Source of the DNA: Variovorax ginsengisoli
Lineage (GTDB): Bacteria; Pseudomonadota; Gammaproteobacteria; Burkholderiales; Burkholderiaceae_C
Direction: 5' to 3'
Length of the DNA: 64,000 bases
NCBI RefSeq assembly: GCF_030486595.1
Contig: NZ_JAUJZH010000008.1
Span: forward strand, 62,001-126,000
The notes beneath the pieces are model-generated. The model was given only the letters and a program-made list of their open reading frames with translations. It was not told where the DNA came from and searched no databases. This document shows positions 19,314 to 29,497 of this stretch, piece after piece; the stretch's first letter is position 1; each line of letters begins with the position of its first letter. The translations under genes were made by a program, and so were the position numbers.

Positions 19314-19334
19314 CCCCCTCCAAAATAGAGGGGG
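19314..19334. terminator. hairpin between aminotransferase and phaZ
   Basis: CCCCCTC and GAGGGGG form a perfect 7-bp stem around a 7-nt A/T-rich loop. Bases 19331-19353 can form a second GC-rich stem-loop. Both lie between the aminotransferase stop and the phaZ start. No strong U-run follows on the minus strand, so termination is plausible but not certain. Confidence 0.4.
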
Positions 19335-19412
19335 CGCCCCACTCGGGGGTGCCAGTCGTGACATCTTCACGCGGCGGCGTCGGCAGGGCGCCGGGAACGG
19401 CCGGAACCGCCG

Positions 19413-20609
19413 TCAGAGCACCTTGGCGATGCTCTCGCAGACGTAGTCGATGTTCTTGCTGTTGAGCGCCGCCACGCACATCCGACCGGTGTCAGTGCCG
19501 TAGACCCCGAACTCCTCGCGCAGGCGCACCATCTGATCCTTGGTCAGGCCCGAATAGCTGAACATCCCGATCTGGGAGGTGATGAAGCCCATGTCCTGCT
19601 TCACGCCGGCGGCCTTCAGGCCGTCGACCAGCTTCTGGCGCATGGCCTTGATTCGCACGCGCATTTCAGCCAGTTCTGCCTCCCAGACGGCGCGTCGTGC
19701 CGGGTCGTTGAGGACGGCGGCCACCACTGCGCCGCCGTGGATCGGCGGGTTGCTGTAGTTGGTGCGGATCGCGATCTTGAGCTGCGACAGCACGCGGGCG
19801 GCCTCTTCCTTGCTCTCGCACAGCACCGAGAGGGCGCCCACGCGCTCGCCGTACAGGCTGAAGCTCTTCGAGAAGGAGGTCGAGACGAAGAAGGTCAGGC
19901 CGGCTTCGACGAACTTGCCGATCACCGCGCCGTCTTCCTGGATGCCGTGGCCGAAGCCCTGGTAGGCCATGTCGAGGAAGGGGGTCAGGCCGCCGGCCTT
20001 GACCGCGGCGATGACCTGGTCCCACTGGGCGGGCGTGATGTCGTAGCCGGTCGGGTTGTGGCAGCAGGCGTGCAGCACGACGATGGTGCCGGCCGGCGCC
20101 GCCTTGAGCGCCGCCAGCATGCCTTCGAAGTCGATGCCGCGCTTGGCGGCGTCGTAGTAGGGGTAGCTCTCGACCGTGAAACCGGCGTTGGTGAACAGCG
20201 CGCGGTGGTTTTCCCAGCTCGGATCGCTGATCAGCACCTTGGCGGCGGGGGTGAGCTTCTTGAGGAAGTCGGCGCCGACCTTCAGGCCGCCGGTGCCGCC
20301 GATCGCCTGGATGGTGGCGACGCGGCCGGACTGCACGGGTTCGCTGTCGGCGCCGAAGACCAGGCCCTTGACCGCGTTGTCATAGGCGGCGATGCCGTCG
20401 ATCGGCAGGTAGCCGCGGGCGCTGGGCGCCTTCATCATGTCTTCTTCCGCGGCCTGCACGCACTTCAGCAGCGGCAGCTTGCCGTTGTCGTCGTAGTACA
20501 CGCCCACGCCGAGATTGACCTTTTTCGGATTGCCGTCGGCAGCGTATTGCTCGTTGAGGCCCAGGATCGGGTCGCGAGGCGCCATTTCGACGGCGGTGAA
20601 CATTGACAT
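19413..20609 (-). CDS. tyrB: aromatic/aspartate aminotransferase
   Basis: PLP-dependent class I aminotransferase (Asp/Tyr/Phe with 2-oxoglutarate), 398 aa. ATG at 20609 is chosen over the longer reading because it has AAAGGA upstream and matches the family start (MFTAVEMAPRDPILGLNE). The PLP lysine is Lys248 in STSFSKSFSLYGERVG; HACCHNPTG supplies the coenzyme-ring Asn and the late NSKNIDYV end is typical. It could equally be called aspC. Divergent from uvrB across 106 nt. Confidence 0.92.
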   Translation of the reverse strand: MSMFTAVEMAPRDPILGLNEQYAADGNPKKVNLGVGVYYDDNGKLPLLKCVQAAEEDMMKAPSARGYLPIDGIAAYDNAVKGLVFGADSEPVQSGRVATIQAIGGTGGLKVGADFLKKLTPAAKVLISDPSWENHRALFTNAGFTVESYPYYDAAKRGIDFEGMLAALKAAPAGTIVVLHACCHNPTGYDITPAQWDQVIAAVKAGGLTPFLDMAYQGFGHGIQEDGAVIGKFVEAGLTFFVSTSFSKSFSLYGERVGALSVLCESKEEAARVLSQLKIAIRTNYSNPPIHGGAVVAAVLNDPARRAVWEAELAEMRVRIKAMRQKLVDGLKAAGVKQDMGFITSQIGMFSYSGLTKDQMVRLREEFGVYGTDTGRMCVAALNSKNIDYVCESIAKVL

Positions 20610-20715
20610 GGAAAGTCCTTTGGATGAGCGGTTCACGTGAAGCCGGGTCCTGCGTTACGCTGCCCGGTTAGCTTGAATTTTACCGGCCACGCCACCAGCT
20701 TCAGCCGTCCACGCC

Positions 20716-22824
20716 ATGCCAGAAACCTCAGAAGTCATTCCCGAACCGCAACATGCCGACCCGGTGGGTCCGCACAAGCCGGGCGAATTCATCAGTTTTC
20801 CCGGGTCGCCGTTCGAGCTTTTCCAGCCCTATCCGCCGGCGGGCGACCAGCCGAAGGCGATCGCGGGGCTGGTCGAGGGCGTGCAGGACGGCGAGGTGTT
20901 CCAGACCCTGCTTGGCGTGACCGGTTCCGGCAAGACCTTCACCATGGCCAACGTGATCGCCCGGCTAGGGCGCCCGGCGATCGTCTTCGCGCCCAACAAG
21001 ACCCTGGCGGCGCAGCTCTACAGCGAATTCCGCGAGTTCTTCCCGAAAAACGCGGTCGAGTACTTCGTCAGCTACTACGACTACTACCAGCCCGAGGCCT
21101 ATGTGCCGCAGCGCGACCTGTTCATCGAGAAGGACAGCTCGATCAACGAGCACATCGAGCAGATGCGGCTGTCGGCCACCAAGAGCGTGCTGGAGCGCCG
21201 CGACACGGTGATCGTGGCGACCGTGAGCGCCATCTACGGCATCGGCACGCCCGAGGACTACACGCAGATGCGCTTCATCATGCGCCAGGGCGACAAGATC
21301 GGTCAGCGCGACGTGATCGGCCGCCTGATCCGCATGCAGTACACGCGCAACGAGCAGGATTTCTCGCGCGGCACTTTCCGGGTGCGCGGCGACACCATCG
21401 ACGTCTTCCCGGCCGAGCACAGCGAGCTCGCGATCCGCATCGAGCTGTTCGACGACGAAATCGAGTCGCTGCAGCTGTTCGACCCGCTGACCGGGCGCAT
21501 CCGGCAGAAGATCCCGCGCTTTACGGTCTATCCGTCGAGCCACTACGTCACACCGCGCGACAAGGTGCTGAGCGCGGTCGAGACCATCAAGCTCGAACTC
21601 GACGAGCGGCTCAAGTTCTTCGTCGCCGAGGGCAAGCTGGTGGAGGCGCAGCGCATCGAGCAGCGCACCCGATTCGACCTCGAGATGCTGGCCGAGATCG
21701 GCCACTGCAAGGGTATCGAGAACTACACGCGGCATCTCTCGGGCGCCGCGCCCGGCGAGCCGCCGGCCACGCTGACCGACTACCTGCCGAAGGACGCCCT
21801 GATGTTCCTCGACGAGAGCCACCAGATGATCGGCCAGCTGGGCGGCATGTACAACGGCGACCGGGCGCGCAAGACGACGCTGGTCGAGTACGGCTTCCGG
21901 CTGCCGTCGGCGCTGGACAACCGCCCCCTCAAGTTCGAGGAGTTCGAGACCCGGATGCGGCAGTGCATCTTCGTCTCGGCCACCCCGGCGCAGTACGAGA
22001 AAGACAACGCCGGCAACGTGGTGGAGCAGCTGGTGCGCCCCACCGGCCTGATCGACCCCGAGGTCGAGGTCCGCCCCGCCACCCACCAGGTCGACGACGT
22101 GCTGCAGGAGATCCGCCTGCGGGTCGACAAGAACGAGCGGGTGCTGATCACCACCTTGACCAAGCGCATGGCCGAGCAGCTGACCGACTACCTGAGCGAC
22201 AACGGCGTCAAGGTGCGCTACCTGCACAGCGACATCGACACGGTCGAGCGGGTCGAGATCCTGCGCGACCTCCGGTTGGGCAGCTTCGACGTGCTGGTCG
22301 GCATCAATCTGCTGCGCGAAGGCCTGGACATCCCCGAGGTCTCTCTGGTGGCGATCCTCGATGCCGACAAGGAAGGCTTCCTGCGCGCTGAGCGCTCCCT
22401 GATCCAGACCATCGGCCGCGCCGCGCGCAACCTGAACGGCAAGGCGATCCTGTACGCCGACCGGATGACGGATTCGATGAAGAAGGCGATCGGCGAGACC
22501 GAGCGGCGCCGGGCCCGCCAGATCGCCTACAACGAGACCCACGGCATCACGCCGCGCAGCATCGTGAAACAGGTGCGCGACCTGATCGACGGCGTCTACA
22601 GCGAGAAATCGGGCAAGGAGGCGGCCAAGCGCGAACTGGAGCGCGCCAAGGTCGAGGACATGTCCGAAAAGGACGTGGCGCGCGAGATCAAGCGGCTCGA
22701 GAAGCTCATGCTGGAGCACGCCCGGAACCTCGAGTTCGAGAAGGCCGCCCGGGTCCGCGACCAGCTGGCCGAACTGCGCGAACAGGCATTCGGGGCCTCC
22801 GGGCACGACAACATTGCTATCTGA
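20716..22824 (+). CDS. uvrB: excinuclease ABC subunit B
   Basis: Damage-verification helicase of nucleotide excision repair, 702 aa. Walker A GVTGSGKT at 67-74, the beta-hairpin region [12 protein letters not shown] near 113-124, DEXX-type FLDESHQM, the YAD/RAARN helicase motifs late, and the C-terminal UVR domain (about 655-690) that binds UvrA and UvrC. The N-terminus carries about 25 extra residues before [18 protein letters not shown]. No clear LexA box was seen in the 106 nt upstream. A 42-bp palindromic element with an internal terminator-like stem follows the stop. Confidence 0.97.
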   Translation: MPETSEVIPEPQHADPVGPHKPGEFISFPGSPFELFQPYPPAGDQPKAIAGLVEGVQDGEVFQTLLGVTGSGKTFTMANVIARLGRPAIVFAPNKTLAAQLYSEFREFFPKNAVEYFVSYYDYYQPEAYVPQRDLFIEKDSSINEHIEQMRLSATKSVLERRDTVIVATVSAIYGIGTPEDYTQMRFIMRQGDKIGQRDVIGRLIRMQYTRNEQDFSRGTFRVRGDTIDVFPAEHSELAIRIELFDDEIESLQLFDPLTGRIRQKIPRFTVYPSSHYVTPRDKVLSAVETIKLELDERLKFFVAEGKLVEAQRIEQRTRFDLEMLAEIGHCKGIENYTRHLSGAAPGEPPATLTDYLPKDALMFLDESHQMIGQLGGMYNGDRARKTTLVEYGFRLPSALDNRPLKFEEFETRMRQCIFVSATPAQYEKDNAGNVVEQLVRPTGLIDPEVEVRPATHQVDDVLQEIRLRVDKNERVLITTLTKRMAEQLTDYLSDNGVKVRYLHSDIDTVERVEILRDLRLGSFDVLVGINLLREGLDIPEVSLVAILDADKEGFLRAERSLIQTIGRAARNLNGKAILYADRMTDSMKKAIGETERRRARQIAYNETHGITPRSIVKQVRDLIDGVYSEKSGKEAAKRELERAKVEDMSEKDVAREIKRLEKLMLEHARNLEFEKAARVRDQLAELREQAFGASGHDNIAI

Positions 22825-22832
22825 GACCTTGC

Positions 22833-22874
22833 GGGACAGACCAAGAAACTGCGAAGCAGTTTTTGCTCTGTCCC
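22833..22874. repeat. nested palindromic element (GGGACAGA...TCTGTCCC), terminator-like
   Basis: Outer arms GGGACAGA (22833-22840) and TCTGTCCC (22867-22874) enclose an inner perfect stem AAACTGC-GAA-GCAGTTT (22846-22862) followed by TT. The inner hairpin plus T-run could end the uvrB transcript. The nested architecture resembles mobile REP-type palindromes; only this copy was noticed in the window. Confidence 0.7.
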
Positions 22875-22937
22875 CAACTGATCAGGTCTCCCCCCGCGCC
22901 ACCGGGTTTACCCCAGCAGCCTGCAGGGGCTTCTGCT

Positions 22938-22962
22938 ATACTTGACCGAAATACTCAAGAAC
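22938..22962 (+). promoter_or_regulatory. IscR type 1 binding site upstream of iscR
   Basis: The 25-base block starting ATACTTGACC and ending CTCAAGAAC matches the enterobacterial type 1 IscR consensus at about 21 of 25 positions by hand alignment, with CTTGA/TCAAG symmetric arms. It overlaps TATACT (22937-22942), a good -10 element. Binding of [2Fe-2S]-IscR here would autoregulate the isc operon. Confidence 0.7.
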
Positions 22963-22976
22963 AAAAGAACTTCGCG

Positions 22977-23081
22977 ATGAAGGGCGACTCCAACCTTTCG
23001 GTTCACCGATCGGACCGGGGTCGTGCAGGGCGGAGACGACGTCACCGCGGCCCGGGGGGTTCGGTGTCCTTTCCACGGTAA
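22977..23081 (+). CDS. possible 34-aa leader peptide before iscR
   Basis: A small reading frame of 34 codons lies between the IscR-type site and iscR and stops 18 nt before the iscR ATG. The product would be Arg-rich (RAGRRRRHRG in the middle) with no resemblance to a known family. The Shine-Dalgarno context (AAGAAC) is weak. It may be chance, or an upstream ORF linking translation to isc expression. Confidence 0.25.
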   Translation: MKGDSNLSVHRSDRGRAGRRRRHRGPGGSVSFPR

Positions 23082-23099
23082 GCACTCAAGGAGCTTGCG

Positions 23100-23636
23100 A
23101 TGCGTCTCACTACCAAAGGCCGCTTTGCGGTTACGGCCATGATCGATCTGGCACTGCGCCAGAACACCGGTCCGGTCACGCTGGCCGCGATCAGCCAGCG
23201 GCAGCAGATTTCGCTGTCCTATCTGGAGCAGCTGTTCGGCAAGCTGCGCCGCCATGAACTGGTGGAGTCCACCCGCGGTCCCGGCGGCGGCTATTCGCTC
23301 GGCCGCAAGGCGGCCGACATCACGGTGGCCGACATCATCGTCTCGGTCGACGAGCCGATCGACGCCACCCAGTGCGGCGGCAAGGAAAACTGCCTCGGCG
23401 AGGCTGGGCGCTGCATGACGCACGAACTGTGGGCTTCGCTGAACCAGCGGATGGTCGAGTTCCTCGACTCCGTCACCTTGCAGAAGCTGGTCGACGACCA
23501 GATCGCCAAGGGCGTGCAGATCGAGAATAAGCCGGCCGTCAAGCGGGCGATCTCGGCCCAGCCGGTGGTCAAGCCGATACGCGTGAACGCACCGAACTCC
23601 GTGTTCGCACTGGGCAACGCCTTCGCCAAATCCTGA
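23100..23636 (+). CDS. iscR: iron-sulfur cluster regulator IscR
   Basis: Rrf2-family winged-helix regulator, 178 aa, that senses Fe-S status by carrying a [2Fe-2S] cluster. N-terminal HTH about 1-65 ([18 protein letters not shown]), cluster ligands Cys92, Cys98, Cys104 and His107 in [17 protein letters not shown]. The ATG has AAGGAG upstream. It heads iscRSUA-hscBA-fdx and probably represses it through the site at 22938. Confidence 0.96.
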   Translation: MRLTTKGRFAVTAMIDLALRQNTGPVTLAAISQRQQISLSYLEQLFGKLRRHELVESTRGPGGGYSLGRKAADITVADIIVSVDEPIDATQCGGKENCLGEAGRCMTHELWASLNQRMVEFLDSVTLQKLVDDQIAKGVQIENKPAVKRAISAQPVVKPIRVNAPNSVFALGNAFAKS

Positions 23637-23710
23637 TCCGGCGGCGCCTTCGGGCGCCTCGGTTGAAACACCATACACAACGATCAACCCCACGCCAGCC
23701 TGAGCCAGCC

Positions 23711-24931
23711 ATGGACGTCACCCCTCATTTCCCCATCTATCTCGACTACGGCGCCACCACGCCGGTGGACCCGCGCGTCGTCGACGCGATGATTCCCTGG
23801 TTGCGCGAGCATTTCGGCAACCCGGCGTCGCGCAGCCACGCCTGGGGCTGGGAGGCCGAGGAGGCCGTCGAAAAGGCCCGTGTCGAGGTGGCCGACCTGA
23901 TCGGCGCCGATCCGCGCGAGATCGTCTGGACCTCCGGCGCCACCGAGTCGAACAACCTCGCGCTGAAGGGCGCGGCGCATTTCTACAAGGGCAAGGGCAA
24001 GCACCTCATCACGGTCAAGACCGAGCACAAGGCGGTGCTCGACACGATGCGCGAACTCGAGCGCCAGGGCTTCGAAGTGAGCTACCTGGACGTCCAGGAG
24101 GACGGCCTGCTCGACCTCGAGGCGTTCAAGGCCGCGATCCGTCCCGACACCATCCTGGCGAGCGTGATGTTCGTCAACAACGAGATCGGCGTGATCCAGG
24201 ACGTGGTCGCGCTGGGCAACATCTGCCGCGAAAAGGGCGTGATCTTCCACGTCGACGCGGCGCAGGCCACGGGCAAGGTCGAGATCGACGTCAAGACGCT
24301 GCCGATCGACCTCATGAGCCTGGCTTCGCACAAGACCTACGGTCCCAAGGGCATCGGCGCGCTGTACGTGCGCCGCAAGCCGCGCGTGCGGCTCGAGGCC
24401 CAGATGCACGGCGGCGGCCACGAGCGCGGCATGCGCTCGGGCACCCTGCCGACGCACCAGATCGTCGGCATGGGCGAGGCTTTCCGCCTGGCCAAGCTCG
24501 AGATGAAGGAAGACATCGCCAAGGCCACCGCGCTGCAGAAGCGGCTGCTCGACGGCCTGAAGGACGTCGAGCAGGTCTTCATCAACGGCAATCTCGAACA
24601 CCGGGTGCCGCACAACCTGAACATCAGCTTCAACTACGTCGAAGGCGAGTCGCTGATCATGGGCATCAAGGGCCTGGCGGTGTCCAGCGGCTCGGCCTGC
24701 ACCTCGGCCAGCCTGGAGCCCAGTTACGTGCTGCGCGCACTCGGCCGCAGCGACGAGTTGGCCCACAGCAGCCTGCGCATGACCATCGGCCGTTTCACGA
24801 CCGAAGAAGAAATCGACTACGCGATCTCGACCATCAAGCACAACGTCGCCAAATTGCGCGAACTCAGCCCGCTGTGGGAGATGTTCAAGGACGGCATCGA
24901 CATCAGCACGATCCAGTGGTCGGCTCACTGA
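23711..24931 (+). CDS. iscS: cysteine desulfurase IscS
   Basis: PLP enzyme that takes sulfur from cysteine for Fe-S assembly and tRNA thiolation, 406 aa. The ATG at 23711 is chosen because the family begins just before [15 protein letters not shown]; the upstream reading starts at a TTG. The PLP lysine is in [12 protein letters not shown] and the persulfide cysteine in the flexible loop [14 protein letters not shown]. Ends in the IscU-contacting WSAH tail. Follows iscR by 74 nt. Confidence 0.97.
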   Translation: MDVTPHFPIYLDYGATTPVDPRVVDAMIPWLREHFGNPASRSHAWGWEAEEAVEKARVEVADLIGADPREIVWTSGATESNNLALKGAAHFYKGKGKHLITVKTEHKAVLDTMRELERQGFEVSYLDVQEDGLLDLEAFKAAIRPDTILASVMFVNNEIGVIQDVVALGNICREKGVIFHVDAAQATGKVEIDVKTLPIDLMSLASHKTYGPKGIGALYVRRKPRVRLEAQMHGGGHERGMRSGTLPTHQIVGMGEAFRLAKLEMKEDIAKATALQKRLLDGLKDVEQVFINGNLEHRVPHNLNISFNYVEGESLIMGIKGLAVSSGSACTSASLEPSYVLRALGRSDELAHSSLRMTIGRFTTEEEIDYAISTIKHNVAKLRELSPLWEMFKDGIDISTIQWSAH

Positions 24932-24953
24932 AAATTCACAGAGGTACCCCACC

Positions 24954-25367
24954 ATGGCTTACTCATCCAAGGTCATTGACCACTACGAAAATCCCCGCAA
25001 CGTCGGCTCCTTCGAAAAGGGCGACGACTCGGTCGGCACCGGCATGGTCGGAGCGCCGGCCTGCGGCGACGTCATGAAGCTGCAGATCAAGGTCAACCCC
25101 GAGACCGGCGTGATCGAAGACGCGCGCTTCAAGACCTACGGCTGCGGCTCGGCGATCGCCTCGTCCTCGCTCGTGACCGAATGGGTCAAGGGCAAGACGC
25201 TCGACGAAGCGGCGGCGCTCAAGAATTCGCAGATCGCCGAGGAACTGGCGCTGCCGCCGGTCAAGATCCACTGCTCGATCCTGGCCGAAGACGCGATCAA
25301 GGCGGCTGTCAGCGACTACAAGGCCAAGCACGGCGTCGCGGCCGCGGCGGCGGAATCCGTTCACTGA
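24954..25367 (+). CDS. iscU: Fe-S cluster scaffold IscU
   Basis: Scaffold on which [2Fe-2S] and [4Fe-4S] clusters are built, 137 aa. The three ligand cysteines are in [16 protein letters not shown] and IHCSIL; the HscA recognition motif LPPVK precedes the last cysteine. Starts 22 nt after iscS with a weak upstream GAGG. Ends in an Ala-rich tail slightly longer than the E. coli protein. Confidence 0.97.
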   Translation: MAYSSKVIDHYENPRNVGSFEKGDDSVGTGMVGAPACGDVMKLQIKVNPETGVIEDARFKTYGCGSAIASSSLVTEWVKGKTLDEAAALKNSQIAEELALPPVKIHCSILAEDAIKAAVSDYKAKHGVAAAAAESVH

Positions 25368-25368
25368 C

Positions 25369-25692
25369 ATGGCTGTGACCCTGACCGAATCGGCCGCGCG
25401 CCACGTCTCCCGATACCTCGGCAAACGAGGCAAGGGCGTGGGCGTGCGGCTGGGCGTCAAGACCACCGGCTGCTCGGGCCTGGCCTACAAGCTCGAGTAC
25501 GTGGACGAATTCGAGCCCGAAGACGTGGTGTTCGAAGACCATGGCATCAAGGTGCTGGTCGACCCGAAGAGCCTGGCCTACATCGACGGCACGCAGCTCG
25601 ACTTCGTGCGCGAGGGCCTCAACGAGGGCTTCAAGTTCAACAACCCGAACGAACGCGACCGTTGCGGCTGCGGCGAGAGTTTTCGCATCTGA
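25369..25692 (+). CDS. iscA: A-type Fe-S carrier IscA
   Basis: Carrier that delivers clusters to apo-proteins, 107 aa. Conserved cysteines are in [13 protein letters not shown] and the C-terminal CGCGESF pair. ATG lies 1 nt after the iscU stop. The next gene (hscB) is 146 nt away across a palindromic repeat, the only large gap inside this operon. Confidence 0.96.
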   Translation: MAVTLTESAARHVSRYLGKRGKGVGVRLGVKTTGCSGLAYKLEYVDEFEPEDVVFEDHGIKVLVDPKSLAYIDGTQLDFVREGLNEGFKFNNPNERDRCGCGESFRI

Positions 25693-25770
25693 GCCCCTGC
25701 GCGCGATGCACCCGAGCCGCCCACACCAACGTGCCGGCGGCTTTTTAACGAGATGAGCCCCCAAGTTCGG

Positions 25771-25831
25771 CACTTCGTGTCCTTTCTGCCCCCCGAGGGG
25801 GCGCAGGCTGGCCTTGGGGCGGCCCGGCGCC
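25771..25831 (+). repeat. GC-rich palindromic extragenic repeat, copy A (between iscA and hscB)
   Basis: A 61-bp element: CACTTCGTGT, a short spacer, the inverted repeat CCCCCCGAGGGGGC, then GCCTTGGGGCGGCCCGGCGCC. The same element occurs in the opposite orientation at 37276-37335 with only small differences. It sits in the 146-nt gap between iscA and hscB inside the isc operon. Such palindromes resemble REP families found in the gaps of Variovorax-type genomes. Confidence 0.85.
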
Positions 25832-25838
25832 CAGCCTT

Positions 25839-26348
25839 ATGAACCTAAACGACACCGATTTCGTGCTTTTCGGCGTGCCGGCGACCTTTGCGCAAGACCG
25901 CGGCGCCCTCGACACCCGCTGGAAGGAACTGCAGCGCGAGGCCCATCCCGACCGCTTCGCGGCGCAGGGCGGCGCGGCGCAGCGGCTGGCGATGCAGTGG
26001 TCGGTGCGCATCAACGAAGCCTATCAGCGGCTCAAGAACCCGATCAAGCGGGCCACCTACCTGTGCCAGCTGAACGGCGCGCCGATCCGGGCCGAGACCA
26101 ACACGGCGATGCCGGCCGCCTTCCTGATGCAGCAGATGGCGTGGCGCGAGGAACTCGACGACGCCCAGGACCCCGCCGCGTTCGAGAAGTTGCGCGTGGA
26201 GGTCGAGGCGGCCCGCGCGCGCGCGCTGTCCTCGCTCGACTGGCTGATCGACGAGAAGGGCGACTACGCAGAAGCGGCACGACAAGTGAGAGCCCTCATG
26301 TTCATCGAGCGCTTTGCCGAGGACATCGAGGCCAAGGTCGACCAATAG
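25839..26348 (+). CDS. hscB: co-chaperone HscB
   Basis: J-domain protein that brings IscU to HscA, 169 aa. The J-domain HPD tripeptide is in REAHPDRFA near residue 36, followed by [21 protein letters not shown]. The C-terminal three-helix bundle (about 85-169) is the IscU-binding part. Starts just downstream of the palindromic repeat; 13 nt separate it from hscA. Confidence 0.95.
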   Translation: MNLNDTDFVLFGVPATFAQDRGALDTRWKELQREAHPDRFAAQGGAAQRLAMQWSVRINEAYQRLKNPIKRATYLCQLNGAPIRAETNTAMPAAFLMQQMAWREELDDAQDPAAFEKLRVEVEAARARALSSLDWLIDEKGDYAEAARQVRALMFIERFAEDIEAKVDQ

Positions 26349-26361
26349 AGAAAATAGCGCG

Positions 26362-28218
26362 ATGGCATTGCTCCAGATTTCAGAACCGGGCCAGGCGCCC
26401 GATCCGCACCAGCGTCGCATCGCGGTCGGCATCGACCTCGGCACCACCCATTCGCTCGTCGCGGCGGTCCGCAACGGCGTCGCCGAATGCCTGCCCGACG
26501 CCGAAGGCCGCGTGCTGCTGCCCTCCGCCGTGCGCTACCTCGACGCCGAGCGCCGGCAGATCGGCTTCGACGCGCTGGCCGCGCGGGCGAGCGATCCGTC
26601 CAACGTCATCACCTCGGTCAAGCGGCTGATGGGCCGCGGCCTGGCGGACGTCGCCAACCGCGAGGCGATGGCCTACCACCTGGCGGGCGACGGCGGCATG
26701 GTCAAGGTCCAGACGGCGGCCGGCGAGAAGTCGCCGACCGAAGTCAGCGCCGAGATCCTGGCGACCCTGCGCTACCGGGCCGAAGACACCTTCGACGACG
26801 ACCTCCATGGCGCCGTGATCACCGTGCCGGCCTACTTCGACGAAGGCCAGCGTCAGGCCACCAAGGATGCGGCGCAGCTCGCCGGCCTCCACGTCCTGCG
26901 GCTCATCAGCGAGCCGACCGCGGCCGCGATCGCCTACGGGCTGGACAATGCCAGCGAAGGCGTCTACGCCGTCTACGACCTCGGTGGCGGCACCTTCGAC
27001 ATCTCGATCCTGCGGCTCACGCAAGGGGTGTTCGAAGTCATCGCCACCGGCGGGGATTCGGCGCTGGGCGGCGACGACTACGACCATGCGCTGGCCGGCC
27101 TCGTGCTCTCGAAGTGCGGCCTCGAGGCGCGCAGCGATGCCGATCGGGCGGCCCTGCTGGTCGCCGCCCGGGCCACTAAGGAGGCCCTTTCGGAGGCCAC
27201 GTCCGCGCCTTTCGTCGCCCACCTGGCGGATGGCGACATCCGGGTCGACGTGTCGCGCGAGCAGTTCGAAGCCGCCACCGCCGCGCTGACCGCGCGCACC
27301 ATCGCGGCCGTGCGGCGCGTGCTGCGCGATGCGCGGCTGGCGCCGGGCGAACTGCAGGGCATCGTGCTGGTCGGCGGCGCCACGCGCATGCCGCAGGTCC
27401 GCCATGCGGTGGCCGATTGCCTCGGCCGCGAGCCGCTGACCAACCTGGACCCGGACCAGGTCGTGGCGCTCGGCGCCGCGATCCAGGCCAACCAGCTGGC
27501 CGGCAACGGCGGCGCCGGCGACCTGCTGCTGCTCGACGTGATTCCGCTGTCGCTCGGCATCGAGACCATGGGCGGCCTGGTCGAGCGGATCGTGCCGCGC
27601 AACCAGACCATCCCGACCGCGATGGCGCAGGACTTCACCACCTACAAGGACGGCCAGACGGCGCTGGCGCTGCACGTGGTGCAGGGCGAGCGCGACCTGG
27701 TCGCCGACTGCCGCAGCCTGGCGCGGTTCGAGCTGCGCGGCATCCCGCCGATGGCCGCCGGCGCGGCGCGCATCCGGGTCACCTTCACCGTCGATGCCGA
27801 CGGCCTGCTCAGCGTGAGCGCGAAGGAGCAGGGCAGCGGCGTCGAGGCCAGCGTTGCGGTCAAGCCTTCCTACGGGCTGTCGGACGAGCAGATCGCGGCG
27901 ATGCTGAAGGACAGCTTCGCGACCGCGCAGCAGGACATGCAGGCCCGCGCGCTGGTCGAGGCGCGCGTCGATGCCGACCGCATGCTGATGGCGACGCAGA
28001 GCGCGCTGGACGCCGACGCCTCGCTGCTGTCGGCCGAGGAGCACGCCGCGATCGAGCAGCTGATGGCCGCGCTGCGCAGTGCGCGCTCGGCCGACGATGC
28101 CGCCGTGGTGGAGGCCGCCACCAAGGCGCTGGCCGACGGCACCGAAGCCTTCGCGGCCGCCCGAATGAATGCCGGCATCGCGCGTGCGCTCTCCGGCCGA
28201 CAGATCGAATCCCTCTAG
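26362..28218 (+). CDS. hscA: Hsp70-class Fe-S chaperone HscA
   Basis: Specialised Hsp70 that drives cluster transfer from IscU, 618 aa. ATG at 26362 gives [13 protein letters not shown] before the ATPase start [34 protein letters not shown] and [13 protein letters not shown] are the phosphate and adenosine motifs. The substrate-binding domain (about 385 on) includes [18 protein letters not shown]. Length and start match HscA, not DnaK (shorter lid, no EEVD-like tail). Confidence 0.97.
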   Translation: MALLQISEPGQAPDPHQRRIAVGIDLGTTHSLVAAVRNGVAECLPDAEGRVLLPSAVRYLDAERRQIGFDALAARASDPSNVITSVKRLMGRGLADVANREAMAYHLAGDGGMVKVQTAAGEKSPTEVSAEILATLRYRAEDTFDDDLHGAVITVPAYFDEGQRQATKDAAQLAGLHVLRLISEPTAAAIAYGLDNASEGVYAVYDLGGGTFDISILRLTQGVFEVIATGGDSALGGDDYDHALAGLVLSKCGLEARSDADRAALLVAARATKEALSEATSAPFVAHLADGDIRVDVSREQFEAATAALTARTIAAVRRVLRDARLAPGELQGIVLVGGATRMPQVRHAVADCLGREPLTNLDPDQVVALGAAIQANQLAGNGGAGDLLLLDVIPLSLGIETMGGLVERIVPRNQTIPTAMAQDFTTYKDGQTALALHVVQGERDLVADCRSLARFELRGIPPMAAGAARIRVTFTVDADGLLSVSAKEQGSGVEASVAVKPSYGLSDEQIAAMLKDSFATAQQDMQARALVEARVDADRMLMATQSALDADASLLSAEEHAAIEQLMAALRSARSADDAAVVEAATKALADGTEAFAAARMNAGIARALSGRQIESL

Positions 28219-28221
28219 AAC

Positions 28222-28560
28222 ATGCCCACGATCAAGATCCTTCCCCATTCCGAGTACTGCCCGCAAGGCGCCGAGATCACGGCGCCGGCCGGCACCTCGA
28301 TCTGCGAGGCCATGCTCGAGAACCACATCAACATCGAGCATGCCTGCGAGATGAGCTGCGCCTGCACCACCTGCCACGTGATCGTCCGCAAGGGCATCGA
28401 GTCGCTGAACGAGGCGGAAGAGGGCGAGGAAGACCTGCTCGACCGCGCCTGGGGCCTGGAGCCGCAATCGCGCCTGAGCTGCCAGGCGATACTCGCCCAG
28501 ACCGACTTGACGGTCGAGATCCCGAAGTACTCGATCAACCACGCCAAAGAAAACCACTGA
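28222..28560 (+). CDS. fdx: ISC-type [2Fe-2S] ferredoxin
   Basis: Adrenodoxin-type ferredoxin of the isc operon, 112 aa, the electron donor for cluster assembly. Cluster ligands are in CEMSCACTTCHV plus the later Cys in LSCQAIL, the canonical C-x5-C-x2-C-x(n)-C arrangement. Starts 3 nt after hscA. The ATG of dnaQ overlaps its stop codon (TGATG). Confidence 0.96.
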   Translation: MPTIKILPHSEYCPQGAEITAPAGTSICEAMLENHINIEHACEMSCACTTCHVIVRKGIESLNEAEEGEEDLLDRAWGLEPQSRLSCQAILAQTDLTVEIPKYSINHAKENH

Positions 28561-29279
28561 TGTCCAGGCTCATCGTTCTAGACACCGAGACCACCGGCCT
28601 GTCGGCCGAGAACGGCGACCGCATCATCGAACTGGGATGCGTGGAGCTGTTCAATCGCAAGCTGACCGGCAACGACCTGCACATCTACTTCAATCCCGAG
28701 CGCGAGAGCCACGAGGACGCGCTGAAGGTGCACGGCCTGACCACCGATTTCCTGCGCGACAAGCCGAAGTTCGCGACCTTGGCGCAGGATGTCGTCGACT
28801 ACCTGCGCGATGCCGAGCTGATCATCCACAACGCGGCCTTCGACGTCGGCTTCCTCAACAAGGAACTCGAACTCGCCGGCCTGCCGCCGCTCGCCAGCTT
28901 CGTCGGCGAGGTGACCGACACGCTCGCCATGGCCAAGGCGGTCTACCCGGGCAAGCGCAACTCGCTCGATGCGCTGTGCGATCGCTTCGGGGTCGACCGG
29001 TCGAACCGCACCTTCCACGGCGCCAAGCTCGACGCCCAGCTGCTGGCCGACGTCTACATCAACCTCACACGCGGACAGGATGCCCTGCTGATCGACGTCG
29101 CGTCGAACGAGCCCGCGCACGGTGCGGTGGTGACGATCGACCTGAGCGCCTTCGAGCTGCCGGTGCTGGTCGCGACCGAGCATGAGCTCGCCGCGCACGA
29201 AGAGGTCTTGGTGCAACTCGACAAGTCCAGCAACGGCCGAACGCTTTTTCGCCAGACAGCCGAAAAAGCTGTGGCATAA
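28560..29279 (+). CDS. dnaQ: DNA polymerase III epsilon subunit (3'-5' exonuclease)
   Basis: Proofreading exonuclease of the replicase, 239 aa. Exo I is VLDTETTG with Asp8 and Glu10, Exo II is IHNAAFDVGF, and Exo III is FHGAKLDAQLLADVY (DEDDh type with His). The C-terminal part (about 185-239) is the region that binds the polymerase alpha subunit. The ATG overlaps the fdx stop, so the gene is translationally coupled to the isc operon. A tRNA gene follows after about 100 nt. Confidence 0.95.
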   Translation: MSRLIVLDTETTGLSAENGDRIIELGCVELFNRKLTGNDLHIYFNPERESHEDALKVHGLTTDFLRDKPKFATLAQDVVDYLRDAELIIHNAAFDVGFLNKELELAGLPPLASFVGEVTDTLAMAKAVYPGKRNSLDALCDRFGVDRSNRTFHGAKLDAQLLADVYINLTRGQDALLIDVASNEPAHGAVVTIDLSAFELPVLVATEHELAAHEEVLVQLDKSSNGRTLFRQTAEKAVA

Positions 29280-29378
29280 TCGCAGGCTTCGCATCGCACG
29301 GTGCGAAAAACATCCAGAAGGTATCCAAAAAGATACCTAAAGGTGTGCGGCCAGATTCACTCTGACGCCGTGTACCGG

Positions 29379-29453
29379 GGGCGGTTAGCTCAGGGGTAGA
29401 GCACAGCATTCACACTGCTGGGGTCGGAGGTTCGAAGCCTCCACCGCCCACCA
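29379..29453 (+). tRNA. tRNA-Val (anticodon CAC)
   Basis: A 75-nt gene with an encoded CCA end. Acceptor GGGCGG pairs with CCGCCC (29444-29449), the D-arm is TTAGCTCAGGGGTAGAGC, the anticodon stem is CAGCA/TGCTG around the loop TTCACAC (anticodon CAC, reads GUG), and the T-arm is GGAGGTTCGAAGCCTCC. A small GGTATC/GATACC stem lies upstream at 29320-29337. No integrase or repeated 3' end is seen beside it. Confidence 0.95.
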
Positions 29454-29497
29454 ATCACTTTTTTCATCGTCGGCATCCCGCGCGCTAAGCTTGGCGT

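Noticed and set aside
20637..20715. LexA/SOS box before uvrB
   Set aside because: No CTGT-N8-ACAG-like palindrome is present in the gap.
29379..29453. tRNA-Val as integration site of a genomic island
   Set aside because: No integrase, no repeated tRNA 3' end and no composition change on either side.
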